Source of the DNA: JBDFMH01 sp047238125 | GTDB taxonomy: Bacteria > Pseudomonadota > Alphaproteobacteria > Sphingomonadales > Sphingomonadaceae | Direction: 5' to 3' | Length of the DNA stretch: 64,000 nucleotides | NCBI RefSeq assembly: GCF_047238125.1 | Contig: NZ_JBDFMH010000001.1 | Span: 3,410,001 to 3,474,000, forward strand | Part shown: piece after piece, positions 8,702-16,899 of the stretch | Numbering within the stretch: the first letter of the stretch is position 1 | How the letters are laid out: each line of letters begins with the position of its first letter | Program-made: the position numbers and the translations under genes | Notes under the pieces: generated by a model | The model's database searches: none | What the model was told of the DNA's origin: nothing | The model's input: only the letters and a program-made list of their open reading frames with translations

Positions 8702-9612
8702 GCACAGGCGATGCCGGCCTGATCGACCGCTTCCTGGAGATGATGGCGGCCGAGGCTGGCGCGGCACGCAACACGATCGCCGCGTATCGATCCGATCTTG
8801 AGGCGGCGTCCGCGCTGCTCGACGGCCGGCTGGGCGAGGCGGATGCGGCGGCGATCGCCATCGTGGCGGAAAGCTGGTCGCCGCTGGCGCGCAGCAGCGT
8901 CGCGCGCAAGGCGGCGTCGCTGCGGCGGTTCTTCGCTTTCCTGGTGGACGATGGGCTGCGCGCCGACGATCCATCGGCGGCGCTGCCGCGGCCGGGCGCC
9001 GCGCGATCGCTGCCCAAGACGCTGGGGCATGATGCGGTCGATCGCCTGTTCGCCGAACTCGAACGGCGGCGGCAGACCGCGGAGACGCCGGCCACGCTGC
9101 GGCTGATCGCGTTCGTCGAACTACTCTATGGATCGGGGCTGCGCGCGACTGAGCTGGTTTCGCTGCCGCGCCGCGCGATCCGCCCCGATCAGCCTTTCCT
9201 GATCCTGAAGGGCAAGGGCGGGCGCGAACGGCTGGTGCCGCTTTCCGATCGCGCGCGCGCCGCGGTCGCGGCCTGGAGCACGCTGTGCCCGGCCGACACG
9301 GCATGGCTGTTCCCCTCTGGCAAGGGCCATGTCAGCCGGGTGCGGCTGTTCCAGCTGCTGAAGGCGCTGGCCGCCGATGCCGGTGTGCCGCCCGAACGGG
9401 TCAGTCCGCACGTGCTGCGCCACGCCTTCGCCACTCATTTGCTGGAAGGCGGTGCAGACCTGCGCGCGCTGCAGGCGATGCTGGGCCACGCGGATATCGG
9501 CACCACCCAGATCTACACGCATGTCGATACGCGCCGGCTGGTAGAGCTGGTCAATGCACGCCATCCGCTCAACGATCCGGGCGGCGTTGACGGGGGCCGG
9601 CCGGCCGCCTAA
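8698..9612 (+). CDS. xerD: Site-specific tyrosine recombinase XerD
   Basis: This is a 304-residue Xer recombinase. The N-terminal SAM-like DNA-binding domain covers ~8-95 and the catalytic domain ~110-300. All active-site residues are present: Arg-149 (GLRATEL), Lys-173 (KGKGGRER), His-238 and Arg-241 (HVLRHAFATH), His-264 (LGHADIGTT) and nucleophile Tyr-273. XerC/XerD resolve chromosome dimers at dif. I choose XerD because of length and the accA neighbourhood, but XerC cannot be excluded by motif alone. It overlaps the upstream gene by ATGA. Confidence 0.88.
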   Translation: MSTGDAGLIDRFLEMMAAEAGAARNTIAAYRSDLEAASALLDGRLGEADAAAIAIVAESWSPLARSSVARKAASLRRFFAFLVDDGLRADDPSAALPRPGAARSLPKTLGHDAVDRLFAELERRRQTAETPATLRLIAFVELLYGSGLRATELVSLPRRAIRPDQPFLILKGKGGRERLVPLSDRARAAVAAWSTLCPADTAWLFPSGKGHVSRVRLFQLLKALAADAGVPPERVSPHVLRHAFATHLLEGGADLRALQAMLGHADIGTTQIYTHVDTRRLVELVNARHPLNDPGGVDGGRPAA

Positions 9613-9623
9613 CCCCCCGCGCC

Positions 9624-10565
9624 ATGGCCGCCTTCCTGGATTTCGAGAAACCGATCGCCGAGCTGCAGCAGCGCACGGCCGAGCTGCGCGAGACTGCCGA
9701 AGGCGGCACGATCGACATCGCCGCGGAGCTGAGCAAGCTGGAGGCGAAGTCCGACAAGCTGCTGCGCGAGACCTATGCCAGGCTGACGCCGTGGCAGAAG
9801 GCGCAGGTGGCGCGCCATCCCGAACGCCCGCACTTCCGCAACTATGTCGCCGGCTTCGTCGAGGATTTCCAGCCGCTGGCGGGCGATCGCGCCTTCGCCG
9901 ACGATCAGGCGATCCTGGGTGGGCTGGGCATCATCGGCGGCCGCCGGGTGATGGTGATCGGTCACGAGAAGGGCGACGACACCGCCAGCCGCATCCGTCA
10001 CAATTTTGGCATGGCGAAACCCGAAGGCTATCGCAAGGCGATCCGGCTGATGACGCTGGCCGATCGGTTCGGCCTGCCGGTGGTTACGATCGTGGACACC
10101 GCCGGCGCCTTTCCGGGCATCCAGGCCGAGGAACGCGGGCAGGCGGAGGCGATCGCGCGATCGACCGAGGCCTGCCTGTCGCTGGGCGTGCCGCTCGTCA
10201 CGGCGATCGTGGGTGAGGGCGGATCTGGCGGCGCGGTCGCGCTGGCCGCAGCCAACCGCGTGCTGATGTTCGAGCATGCGATCTATTCGGTGATCTCACC
10301 CGAAGGCTGCGCATCGATCCTGTGGCGCACCCCGGACAAGGCCGCAGATGCGGCCGAAGCGATGAAGATTACCGCGTCCGACCTGAAGGGGCTGGGCGTG
10401 ATCGATCGCATCGTGGCGGAGCCGGTCGGCGGAGCGCATCGCGATCCAGCAGAAGCGATCGCGACGCTCGGCAAGGCGATCGGCGAGGAGCTGGACGCGC
10501 TGACGCCGCTGTCCGCGGATGTGCTGCGCGCCGCGCGGCGTGACAAGTTTCTGCGGATCGGCTGA
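9624..10565 (+). CDS. accA: Acetyl-CoA carboxylase carboxyltransferase, alpha subunit
   Basis: This is a 313-residue AccA which, with AccD, transfers the carboxyl group from carboxybiotin to acetyl-CoA to make malonyl-CoA for fatty-acid synthesis. The signature segments PHFRNYVAGF, GHEKGDDTASRI, NFGMAKPEGYRKA, VDTAGAFPG and VGEGGSGGAVALA (oxyanion region), and SPEGCASILW are all present. The length equals that of typical proteobacterial AccA. It starts 11 bases after xerD on the same strand. Confidence 0.96.
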   Translation: MAAFLDFEKPIAELQQRTAELRETAEGGTIDIAAELSKLEAKSDKLLRETYARLTPWQKAQVARHPERPHFRNYVAGFVEDFQPLAGDRAFADDQAILGGLGIIGGRRVMVIGHEKGDDTASRIRHNFGMAKPEGYRKAIRLMTLADRFGLPVVTIVDTAGAFPGIQAEERGQAEAIARSTEACLSLGVPLVTAIVGEGGSGGAVALAAANRVLMFEHAIYSVISPEGCASILWRTPDKAADAAEAMKITASDLKGLGVIDRIVAEPVGGAHRDPAEAIATLGKAIGEELDALTPLSADVLRAARRDKFLRIG

Positions 10566-10648
10566 GCGGGCCGATCAGCCGCTGACAGAAATTCAGGGAA
10601 CCGCCTCCGCGCGGTCCGGTTTGTCCCCGCAACGATTGAGGGGACGAT

Positions 10649-12109
10649 ATGCGCAAGATTCTGATGGCGGCCGGTCTTGCCGCATTGCCGGCGACACTGG
10701 CGGTGGCCCAGGTGGCACAGAGCATATCGGCGGCAGACAAGCGCGCAGGGGCCGAGGCGCACCCCAAGCTGCTCGAGGAATTTGGCGGCGTCTATCAGGG
10801 GCGGCAGGCGGCCTATGTGTCCAGCGTGGGCAAGCGGATCGCGGTGCAATCGGGCCTGTCCAATTCGCAAAGCGACTTCACGGTCAGCCTGCTCAATTCG
10901 CCGGTCAACAACGCGTTCGCGATCCCCGGGGGTTATGTCTACGTCACGCGGCAGTTGATGGGGTTGATGAACGACGAGGCCGAACTGGCTTCGGTGCTGG
11001 GTCACGAAGTCGGCCATGTCGCTGCGCGCCATTCCAGCAAGCGGCAGTCGGCGGCGACGCGCAATTCGATCGGCGCGCTGCTGGGTCAGGTGCTGATCGG
11101 CGCGGTGGCGGGCGATTCGGGGCTGGGCGGCCTGCTGTCGCGCGGGATCGGGCAAGGCGCGCAATTGCTGACGCTGAAATTCTCGCGCACGCAGGAATAT
11201 GAGGCGGACGATCTTGGCATCGGTTATCTCGCACGGGCGGGATATGATCCTTATGCCGCCGCCTCGATGCTGGCATCGCTGCAGGCGCAGGCCAATCTCG
11301 ATGCGCGCACCCGCGGCACCCAATCCAGCGCCGTGCCGAGCTGGGCGAGCACCCATCCGGACCCCGGCGCGCGCGTTCAGCGCGCGCGCGGCAAGGCGCA
11401 GGCGACCGGAATCGCCGCCGGGCGTGGGGCGCGCAATCGCGACGCGTTCCTGACGGCGCTGGACGGGACGGCTTATGACGACGATCCGCGCCAGGGGATC
11501 GTCGACGGCCGCAACTTCCGCCACCCCGACCTGCGGATCGGCTTCACCGCGCCTGCGGGCTTCGTGCTGACCAACGGCACCAGCGCCGTGACCGTCACCG
11601 GCAGCGGTGGGCAGGCCCAGTTCCAGGGCGGGCGGCTGAACGGCAGCATCGAAGATTATGTGCGCGGCGTGTTCGCCCAACTCGCGGGGCAGACCGGCCA
11701 GACCCAGGAGTTGCAGCCGGGCCGCACGACGGTCAGCGGGCTGGAAGCCGCCTTCGCCACGGTGCGCGCGCGGACCCAATCCGGAAACGTCGATGCGACG
11801 GTGTTCGCCTATCGGGTCGATGCGAACACTGCCTATCATTTCCTGGTGATCGCCCCGGCGGGCGCTGGCGTTGGCCCGTTCGAGCCGATGCTGCGATCCT
11901 TCACGCGGCTGACCCCGCAGCAGGCGCAGTCGATCCGTGGCCGGCGGATCGAGGTGGTGACGGTGAAGACCGGCGATACGCCGACATCGCTTTCGGCGCG
12001 GATGGCCTATGCCGATTACAAGCTCGACCGGTTCCTGACCCTGAACGCGCTAACCGCGGGGACGCGGCTGGCGCCAGGGCAGAAGGTGAAGCTGGTCGTC
12101 TACAGCTGA
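10649..12109 (+). CDS. Periplasmic M48 metalloprotease with LysM-like tail
   Basis: This is a 486-residue BepA/YfgC-like protease. It has a signal peptide at ~1-20, the zinc motif HEVGH at 119-123 and the third ligand in EYEADDLG (Glu-185). Residues ~290-430 form an extra domain of unknown function. The last ~50 residues (VKTGDTPTSLSARM to LAPGQKVKLVV) look like a LysM-type peptidoglycan-binding module. In the family such proteases take part in outer-membrane protein quality control. GAGGGGA precedes the ATG. A hairpin after the stop separates it from the convergent pilin genes. Confidence 0.88.
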   Translation: MRKILMAAGLAALPATLAVAQVAQSISAADKRAGAEAHPKLLEEFGGVYQGRQAAYVSSVGKRIAVQSGLSNSQSDFTVSLLNSPVNNAFAIPGGYVYVTRQLMGLMNDEAELASVLGHEVGHVAARHSSKRQSAATRNSIGALLGQVLIGAVAGDSGLGGLLSRGIGQGAQLLTLKFSRTQEYEADDLGIGYLARAGYDPYAAASMLASLQAQANLDARTRGTQSSAVPSWASTHPDPGARVQRARGKAQATGIAAGRGARNRDAFLTALDGTAYDDDPRQGIVDGRNFRHPDLRIGFTAPAGFVLTNGTSAVTVTGSGGQAQFQGGRLNGSIEDYVRGVFAQLAGQTGQTQELQPGRTTVSGLEAAFATVRARTQSGNVDATVFAYRVDANTAYHFLVIAPAGAGVGPFEPMLRSFTRLTPQQAQSIRGRRIEVVTVKTGDTPTSLSARMAYADYKLDRFLTLNALTAGTRLAPGQKVKLVVYS

Positions 12110-12117
12110 CACGAAAC

Positions 12118-12147
12118 GGGCGGCGGTTCCCGAAGGAGCCGCCGCCC
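12118..12147. terminator. GC-rich hairpin between convergent genes
   Basis: A 13-bp stem (12118-12130 with 12135-12147, one G-T pair) closes a CGAA tetraloop directly after the M48 protease stop. It faces the 3' end of the pilin gene on the other strand, so it could act for both. There is no T-run, so strong intrinsic termination is uncertain. Confidence 0.55.
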
Positions 12148-12173
12148 GCCTGCAATCAAGCTGGGCGCAACGA

Positions 12174-12347
12174 TTAGTTGCGGCCGTTCTCCATGCCATC
12201 GCTGACGGCATTGAACGTCGACTCGAGCTCGTCGCCGAGGTTCGTCATCGCGGTGATCGCGGCCACGGCGATGAGAGCGGCGATCAGGCCATACTCAATC
12301 GCGGTCGCGCCCTTGGTGTTCTTCACCAGCTTCTTGATGAACATCAT
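12174..12347 (-). CDS. Flp-type IVb pilin
   Basis: This is a 57-residue pilin precursor. It has a short basic leader (MMFIKKLVKNTKG), the conserved ATAIEYGLIAALIAVAAI with the Glu-5/Tyr-6 pair of Flp pilins, one hydrophobic helix and a polar tail. In the family a TadV/CpaA prepilotin peptidase cuts after the glycine and the pilin is assembled by a Tad system. AGGAG precedes the double ATG (12342-12347). No tad genes are in the window. A second, related pilin gene lies 131 bases upstream. Confidence 0.87.
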   Translation of the reverse strand: MMFIKKLVKNTKGATAIEYGLIAALIAVAAITAMTNLGDELESTFNAVSDGMENGRN

Positions 12348-12478
12348 AATCTGATCTCCTTCGTTCCGTGCTTCAGTCTGTTCCAGTCACCCCGCTGGCC
12401 CTCCTGAAGCGGGACAGCAAGTTCGATTTAGGGGCTTCGCGTTTCCAAAAACTTAATGCCGAACGCAGTTTTTTCAGG

Positions 12479-12652
12479 TCAAGCCGAAGCCGTGACGACC
12501 TTTACGGAAATGTCGTCCCACATATCGATCGCAGTGCCGGCGAAATTGCCGAGCGCGACGATGATCGCGATCACCACGCAGGCGATGATCAGGCCATATT
12601 CGATCGCCGTCGCGCCGCGCGTATCGCGCAGCAGCCGCTTCAATACCGACAT
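12479..12652 (-). CDS. Second Flp-type IVb pilin
   Basis: This is a 57-residue protein of the same length as the downstream pilin: basic leader MSVLKRLLRDTRG, then ATAIEYGLIIACVVIAIIVA and a polar tail with WDDISVKVV. The shared GATAIEYGLI core and equal size point to duplication of a single pilin gene, with divergence of the C-terminal half. The ATG at 12652 begins the basic leader, as expected. It may be co-transcribed with the downstream copy. Confidence 0.85.
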   Translation of the reverse strand: MSVLKRLLRDTRGATAIEYGLIIACVVIAIIVALGNFAGTAIDMWDDISVKVVTASA

Positions 12653-12728
12653 CGGCCGACCTTTCCCCATTAGCAGATTGCAAGCTTCCCGCCGGGAAGG
12701 GTAGGAAAGCGGCGTTAAGAAAGACCTT

Positions 12729-13151
12729 ATGCAAAATTCATTTTCGAACGCCCGGCCTTTGCTGCTGGTGGTGGCCGCGGCGCTGATCGATGCCGACGGG
12801 CGTGTCCTGGTGCAGCAGCGCGCCGCCGGCCAGACGATGGCCGGCCTTTGGGAATTCCCCGGCGGCAAGGTGGAGCCGGGCGAAACGCCCGAGGACGCGC
12901 TGGTTCGCGAGCTGCGCGAGGAGCTGGGGATCGATGTCGCGACTGCCTGCCTGGCGCCCGGGCCGTTTGCCAGCGAACCGCTGGGTGAGCGCCACCTGCT
13001 ACTGATGCTCTATCTGTGCCGCAAATGGCAGGGCGTGCCGCAGCCGCTGGATGCGGTTGCGCTGCGCTGGTGCCGCCCGCTCGCATTGCATGGACTGGCG
13101 ATGCCGCCGGCGGACAAGCCGCTGATCGGCCTGCTGGAAGCGCTGGTCTGA
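12729..13151 (+). CDS. mutT: 8-oxo-dGTP diphosphatase MutT (Nudix)
   Basis: This is a 140-residue Nudix hydrolase. The Nudix box spans residues 46-68 with the conserved G46, E52, R60, E61, E64, E65 and G67. MutT removes oxidised dGTP from the nucleotide pool by releasing pyrophosphate. The QQRAAGQTMAGLWEFPGGK lead-in is typical of MutT proper, although other Nudix activities share it. It is convergent with the methyltransferase gene, with only four bases between stops. Confidence 0.88.
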   Translation: MQNSFSNARPLLLVVAAALIDADGRVLVQQRAAGQTMAGLWEFPGGKVEPGETPEDALVRELREELGIDVATACLAPGPFASEPLGERHLLLMLYLCRKWQGVPQPLDAVALRWCRPLALHGLAMPPADKPLIGLLEALV

Positions 13152-13155
13152 TCCC

Positions 13156-14007
13156 TCAGCTGCGGCTTAGAGCCTGAGTGAGCGACGCCGTGGCGCTGCC
13201 CCGCCGGGCCGGTTTGGGCTGGCTGGGCGCCGGCGCCCAACCGGTAAGAAAGATCAAATTGAACGTTTCGCGGACGCGGCCGTCGGCATCCGCGTGATCG
13301 GCGAAGGCGGCGATCGCGCCCGCGAGGGCAGCGCGCGACAGCGGTCGGCGATCGCGCAGGATGTTGGTGGCGGCCATGCCGCGCAGATCCGCCAACAGGG
13401 CCGGCAGGTGCGGATAGCCGACTGAAAGCGGTTCCGAGTCGGCCACCGGCAGCGCGAAGCCGACACGCGACAGCAGGTCCCCCGCCGCACGCACATCAAT
13501 CTGGGGATGCACGCGGGGCGAAACGCTGCCGCCTGCCGCCATCTCGCCTGCCACCAGCGCCGCTTTCAGCCGACCGAGGCTGCCCGCGCCCGGGAAGCCC
13601 GCCATGAACAGACCGTCGGGCACGAGCGACCGGCGGATCTGGACCAGCGCACCCGGCAGATCACCCACCATGTCGAGCCCTTCGGGTGACAGGATCAGAT
13701 CGATGGTGCCGGGGGCGAGCGGCAGACGGTCCTCATCCGCCTGGATCCCGCCCGACAGCGCGGCAAAGCGTGCGCCGGGGTCGATCGCGGTCACGGTCAT
13801 GCCCATTCCGGTCAAGGCGCGCGGCAGGCGCCCGTCCGCAGCGCCGATCACCGCAGCGCGCGTGAAGCTGCGGCTGACCATCGCCAACCGATCCAGCAGG
13901 CCATCGACGACGGCATCGTGCAGGAAGGCGTGATCCGCCCAACGCGGCGCGGCGCGGTCGCGACGCAGCCGGCGGGCGGCACGATCGAAGATGTCGGGAT
14001 CGGCCAT
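13156..14007 (-). CDS. SAM-dependent methyltransferase, BioC/NDUFAF5-like
   Basis: This is a 283-residue class I methyltransferase. The N-terminus IFDRAARRLRRDRA and the SAM-binding motif AAVIGAADGRLPRAL (~50-65), followed by an acidic strand end (TAIDPG) and a QIRRSLVPDGLFMAGF segment, resemble alphaproteobacterial homologues of BioC and of the complex I assembly factor NDUFAF5. The substrate is unclear. The ATG at 14007 gives the standard N-terminus; it is divergent from comF, with 43 bp between starts. Confidence 0.8.
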   Translation of the reverse strand: MADPDIFDRAARRLRRDRAAPRWADHAFLHDAVVDGLLDRLAMVSRSFTRAAVIGAADGRLPRALTGMGMTVTAIDPGARFAALSGGIQADEDRLPLAPGTIDLILSPEGLDMVGDLPGALVQIRRSLVPDGLFMAGFPGAGSLGRLKAALVAGEMAAGGSVSPRVHPQIDVRAAGDLLSRVGFALPVADSEPLSVGYPHLPALLADLRGMAATNILRDRRPLSRAALAGAIAAFADHADADGRVRETFNLIFLTGWAPAPSQPKPARRGSATASLTQALSRS

Positions 14008-14050
14008 CGCCGGGCTTGTGCCCGTGCCCGCGCCGCGGGACAAGCGAGCC

Positions 14051-14791
14051 ATGATCGCGCTGAGCAGGCTGGCCGGGGCCGTCATCGATTTCGCGCTGCC
14101 GCCGCGTTGCCCGGGCTGCGGCGCTGTGACGGCAGGCGACCACCAGTTCTGCATCGAATGCTGGAGCCGGCTGGACTTCCTGGCTGCGCCCGCCTGCCGC
14201 ACCTGTGGAGAACCGATCGGGCTGATCGAGGAGCCGGGCGCGCAGTGTGCCGACTGCCTCGGCCGTCCACCCGCGATCGATGCGATGCGCGCGGCGGTGG
14301 CCTATGGCGCGATCGCACGTGCGCTGGCGCTGCGGCTGAAACATGCGCGGCGCCCGGGCATCGCGATCACCATGGCCCGGTTGATGCGTCGCCATCTCGA
14401 TCCGGCCGATGCACCGCTGCTGGTGCCGGTGCCGCTCCACCGCTGGCGGATCTGGCGGCGCGGCTTCAACCAATCCGCACTGATCGCGCGTGCGCTGGCC
14501 CGCGACAGCGGCTGTCCATTGGCACTGGATGCGCTGGTGCGCAGCAAGCAGACGCCGATCCTGCGCGGTCTGGGCGCCGGTGCTCGGGCCCGCGCGGTGC
14601 GCGGCGCCTTCGCCGTGACGGCGGACGGCCGCCAGCTGGTCAAGGGGCGGCGGATCGTGCTGATCGACGACGTCCACACCAGCGGTGCCACTGCCGATGC
14701 CTGCGCGCGTGCGCTGAAGAAGGCCGGTGCGGCGCGTGTCGAGTTACTGTGCTGGGCGCGTGTGGGCCGCGCCGGGGAGCTGGAGCGTTGA
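14051..14791 (+). CDS. ComF family phosphoribosyltransferase-like protein
   Basis: This is a 246-residue ComF-family protein. The N-terminal zinc-ribbon part has the pairs RCPGCG, FCIECW, CRTCGEP and CADCLGRP (~20-75). The C-terminal PRTase-fold domain carries the PRPP motif VLIDDVHTSGATADA. ComF proteins are linked to DNA uptake or processing; the role here is not proven. I prefer the ATG at 14051; an earlier in-frame ATG at 13991 would overlap the divergent methyltransferase gene. Confidence 0.85.
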   Translation: MIALSRLAGAVIDFALPPRCPGCGAVTAGDHQFCIECWSRLDFLAAPACRTCGEPIGLIEEPGAQCADCLGRPPAIDAMRAAVAYGAIARALALRLKHARRPGIAITMARLMRRHLDPADAPLLVPVPLHRWRIWRRGFNQSALIARALARDSGCPLALDALVRSKQTPILRGLGAGARARAVRGAFAVTADGRQLVKGRRIVLIDDVHTSGATADACARALKKAGAARVELLCWARVGRAGELER

Positions 14792-14841
14792 CAAGTGCGC
14801 TGCCGGCACCCAGTTCGCCGGATCCGACGGAAGGATGATCG

Positions 14842-15099
14842 ATGCCGAAAATCGAGATCTATACCAAGTTCCTCTGCCCCTATTGCTCGCGCGCGAAGAA
14901 GCTGCTGGGCGACAAGGGCGTGCAGTTCGAAGAGCATGACATCACGATGGGCGGCCCGAAGCGCGCCGAGATGCTGGAACGCGCGAACGGCCGGACCACC
15001 GTGCCGCAGATCTTCATCGGTGACACCCATGTCGGCGGATCGGACGATCTGGCCGCCCTGGAGCGCGCCGGCAAGCTGGATGCGCTGCTCGCGGCCTGA
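14842..15099 (+). CDS. grxC: Glutaredoxin 3
   Basis: This is an 85-residue dithiol glutaredoxin with active site CPYC (Cys-12, Cys-15), the cis-proline TVPQIFIG and the glutathione-binding GGSDDLAAL. It reduces protein disulfides and glutathione mixed disulfides in the cytosol. GGAAGGA lies about eight bases before the ATG. The stop is followed immediately by the hydrolase start (15099 is shared), so the two genes are coupled. Confidence 0.94.
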   Translation: MPKIEIYTKFLCPYCSRAKKLLGDKGVQFEEHDITMGGPKRAEMLERANGRTTVPQIFIGDTHVGGSDDLAALERAGKLDALLAA

Positions 15100-15926
15100 T
15101 GCGCGCCGCAATCGCCCAGCTGCGCACCGGGATCGATCCGGCCGCCAATGCCCGCGATCTGGTCGACGCGGTCGAGCGGGCGGCGGGTGACGGTGCCGAC
15201 ATGCTCTTCACACCGGAGATGAGCGGATTGCTGGATCGCGATCGGCGGCGCGCTGCCGGGGCGATCCGCAGCGAGAGCGATGATCCGGTGCTCGCCGCCA
15301 TGCGCGAAGCGGCGGCGCGACACGGGTTGTGGCTGCATCTGGGCTCGCTCGCGCTGCGCGGCGGCGCCGGCGACCGGCTCGTCAATCGGGGTTTCGTGAT
15401 CGATGCGGCTGGCGAGATCCGCGCTCGATACGACAAGATTCACCTGTTCGACGTCGATCTGCCGACCGGCGAGAGCTGGCGGGAATCCGCCGCCTATGCG
15501 CCTGGCGAGCGCGCGGTGGCGGTGGAGACGCCGTGGGGGCGGCTAGGCCTGTCGATCTGCTACGATCTGCGCTTTCCGGATCTCTACCGCGCGCTGGCGG
15601 ATGCGGGTTGCGACTTCATCGCCGTTCCGGCCGCCTTCACCGTCCCGACCGGGCGCGCGCATTGGCATACGTTGCTTCGCGCGCGCGCGATCGAAACCGG
15701 GGCGTTCGTGATCGCCGCGGCGCAGGTCGGCCAGCACGAGGATGGCCGGGAAACCTATGGCCATGCACTCGCCATCGACCCATGGGGCGAAGTGCTGACC
15801 GACATGGGCGAGGGGCCGGGTGTGGCGACCGTGGCGCTGGACCGCGCGCGCGTGAGCGAGATCGCAGCACGCGTGCCGGTAAGGGGGCATCGCCGGCCGA
15901 TCCCGCCGGTCGAGATCGCGCCATGA
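15099..15926 (+). CDS. Carbon-nitrogen hydrolase (Nit1-like)
   Basis: This is a 275-residue nitrilase-superfamily enzyme. The Glu-Lys-Cys triad is visible in order: Glu in LFTPEMSGLL, Lys in RYDKIHLFDVD and Cys in LSICYDLRFPDLYR. The overall pattern (GHRRPIPP at the C-terminus, HWHTLLRARAIE) fits the Nit1/YafV group, which hydrolyses deaminated glutathione or omega-amides as metabolite repair. Placement just after a glutaredoxin fits a glutathione-related role. It overlaps both neighbours slightly. Confidence 0.87.
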   Translation: MRAAIAQLRTGIDPAANARDLVDAVERAAGDGADMLFTPEMSGLLDRDRRRAAGAIRSESDDPVLAAMREAAARHGLWLHLGSLALRGGAGDRLVNRGFVIDAAGEIRARYDKIHLFDVDLPTGESWRESAAYAPGERAVAVETPWGRLGLSICYDLRFPDLYRALADAGCDFIAVPAAFTVPTGRAHWHTLLRARAIETGAFVIAAAQVGQHEDGRETYGHALAIDPWGEVLTDMGEGPGVATVALDRARVSEIAARVPVRGHRRPIPPVEIAP

Positions 15927-16369
15927 TCCTGTTCGATCTGCGGTGCGACGGCGGCCATGTGTTCGAAGGCTGGTTCGGATCGAGCGCCGATTATGACACG
16001 CAGCAGGAACGTGGGCTGATCGATTGCCCGATTTGCGGATCGGTCGAGGTCGGCAAGGCGGTCATGGCGCCGTCCGTGCCGGCCAAGGGCAATGCGCGGC
16101 CGGCTTCGATGCCGCTCGCGACCGGGGACCCGAAGGCCATGAAGGCGATGATGGCGGCGCTCGCCTCGGCCCAGGCCAAGCTGCTCGATGGATCGGAGCA
16201 TGTCGGCAGCCGCTTCGCCGACGAAGCGCGCGCCATCCATGAAGGCGATGCGCCCGATCGCCGGATCCATGGCCAGGCGAGCCTTGCCGAAGCGAAGGCG
16301 CTGGTGGCGGACGGAGTGCCCGTGGCACCACTGCCGCTGCCGGTCCGCGATCCCGCCCGCGATAACTGA
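15923..16369 (+). CDS. DUF1178 family protein
   Basis: This is a 148-residue protein. The N-terminus MILFDLRCDGGHVFEGWF followed by CPICGS is the zinc-ribbon-like signature of DUF1178, found mainly in alphaproteobacteria. The function is unknown. The C-terminal half (VGSRFADEARAIHEGDAPDR) is the conserved helical part. The ATG overlaps the stop of the upstream hydrolase as ATGA, making a grxC - hydrolase - DUF1178 operon. Confidence 0.85.
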   Translation: MILFDLRCDGGHVFEGWFGSSADYDTQQERGLIDCPICGSVEVGKAVMAPSVPAKGNARPASMPLATGDPKAMKAMMAALASAQAKLLDGSEHVGSRFADEARAIHEGDAPDRRIHGQASLAEAKALVADGVPVAPLPLPVRDPARDN

Positions 16370-16384
16370 CCGGCCCAGATCGCG

Positions 16385-16416
16385 GCATTGGCAAGCCATG
16401 ACGCTGCCGCCAATGC
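16385..16416 (+). terminator. Stable hairpin after the grxC operon
   Basis: GCATTGGC (16385-16392) pairs perfectly with GCCAATGC (16409-16416) across a 16-base loop, 15 bases after the DUF1178 stop. It is followed by ATCTTCTTC, only weakly T-rich. It probably marks the end of the operon, but factor-independent activity is uncertain. Confidence 0.35.
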
Positions 16417-16513
16417 ATCTTCTTCAAGATCCGACGCGCGGCAAAGGACCCGATGCGTTCCCATGCGTTCTACGGCACGACCCTGCCAGGTTCGACGGCA
16501 CAGGAGAATGACC

Positions 16514-16822
16514 ATGGGAAAGACGCTCAACGCCAGCTTCGAGACACGCCGCGAAGCGGAGATGACGGTCGAGCGGCTGGTTCAGGAACATGAGATCGAT
16601 CGCGCTGACATCTTCATTGCCGCCGCTGGCGATGAAAATACAGCCGGCGAGTTGCAAGTGGCGTCCGATACCGAAGCCGGCGAACCCAGCCCGGCATCGC
16701 GGGACGATGCACCGTTGAACGGCCAGGTGACAGTGTCGGTCGATATCGAGGACGAGGCGAAGGTTGCGAAAGTGCGCGAAGCCTTTGGCGAGTTCGAAGC
16801 CGCCGACGTAAGCGAGGTCTGA
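16514..16822 (+). CDS. Conserved small stress-type protein
   Basis: This is a 102-residue soluble acidic protein beginning MGKTLNASFETRREAEMTVE, with a ferredoxin-like beta-alpha-beta pattern (VERLVQEHEIDRADIFIAAAG; then GQVTVSVDIEDEAKVAKVRE). The fold pattern recalls the heat-induced stress protein YflT / general stress protein 17M domain. I recall similar proteins in many alphaproteobacteria; none has a defined function. AGGAG at 16502 is well placed for the ATG at 16514; another ATG at 16508 is too close to it. Confidence 0.7.
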   Translation: MGKTLNASFETRREAEMTVERLVQEHEIDRADIFIAAAGDENTAGELQVASDTEAGEPSPASRDDAPLNGQVTVSVDIEDEAKVAKVREAFGEFEAADVSEV

Positions 16823-16899
16823 AGCCAACCGCAGAACCGCGGCGGCCCTTCAACCTTCGCGCAGCCGCAATGGCGCGATCGGGTCCGCTCGACGCCGCC

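Noticed and set aside
6794..9304. 836-codon minus-strand open frame
   Set aside because: It is antisense to the exported-protein gene and xerD, which have family support and coupled starts; the frame is open only because of high GC codon bias.
13991..14050. Earlier ATG start for the ComF-family gene
   Set aside because: It would overlap the divergent methyltransferase start, and the added residues are not ComF-like.
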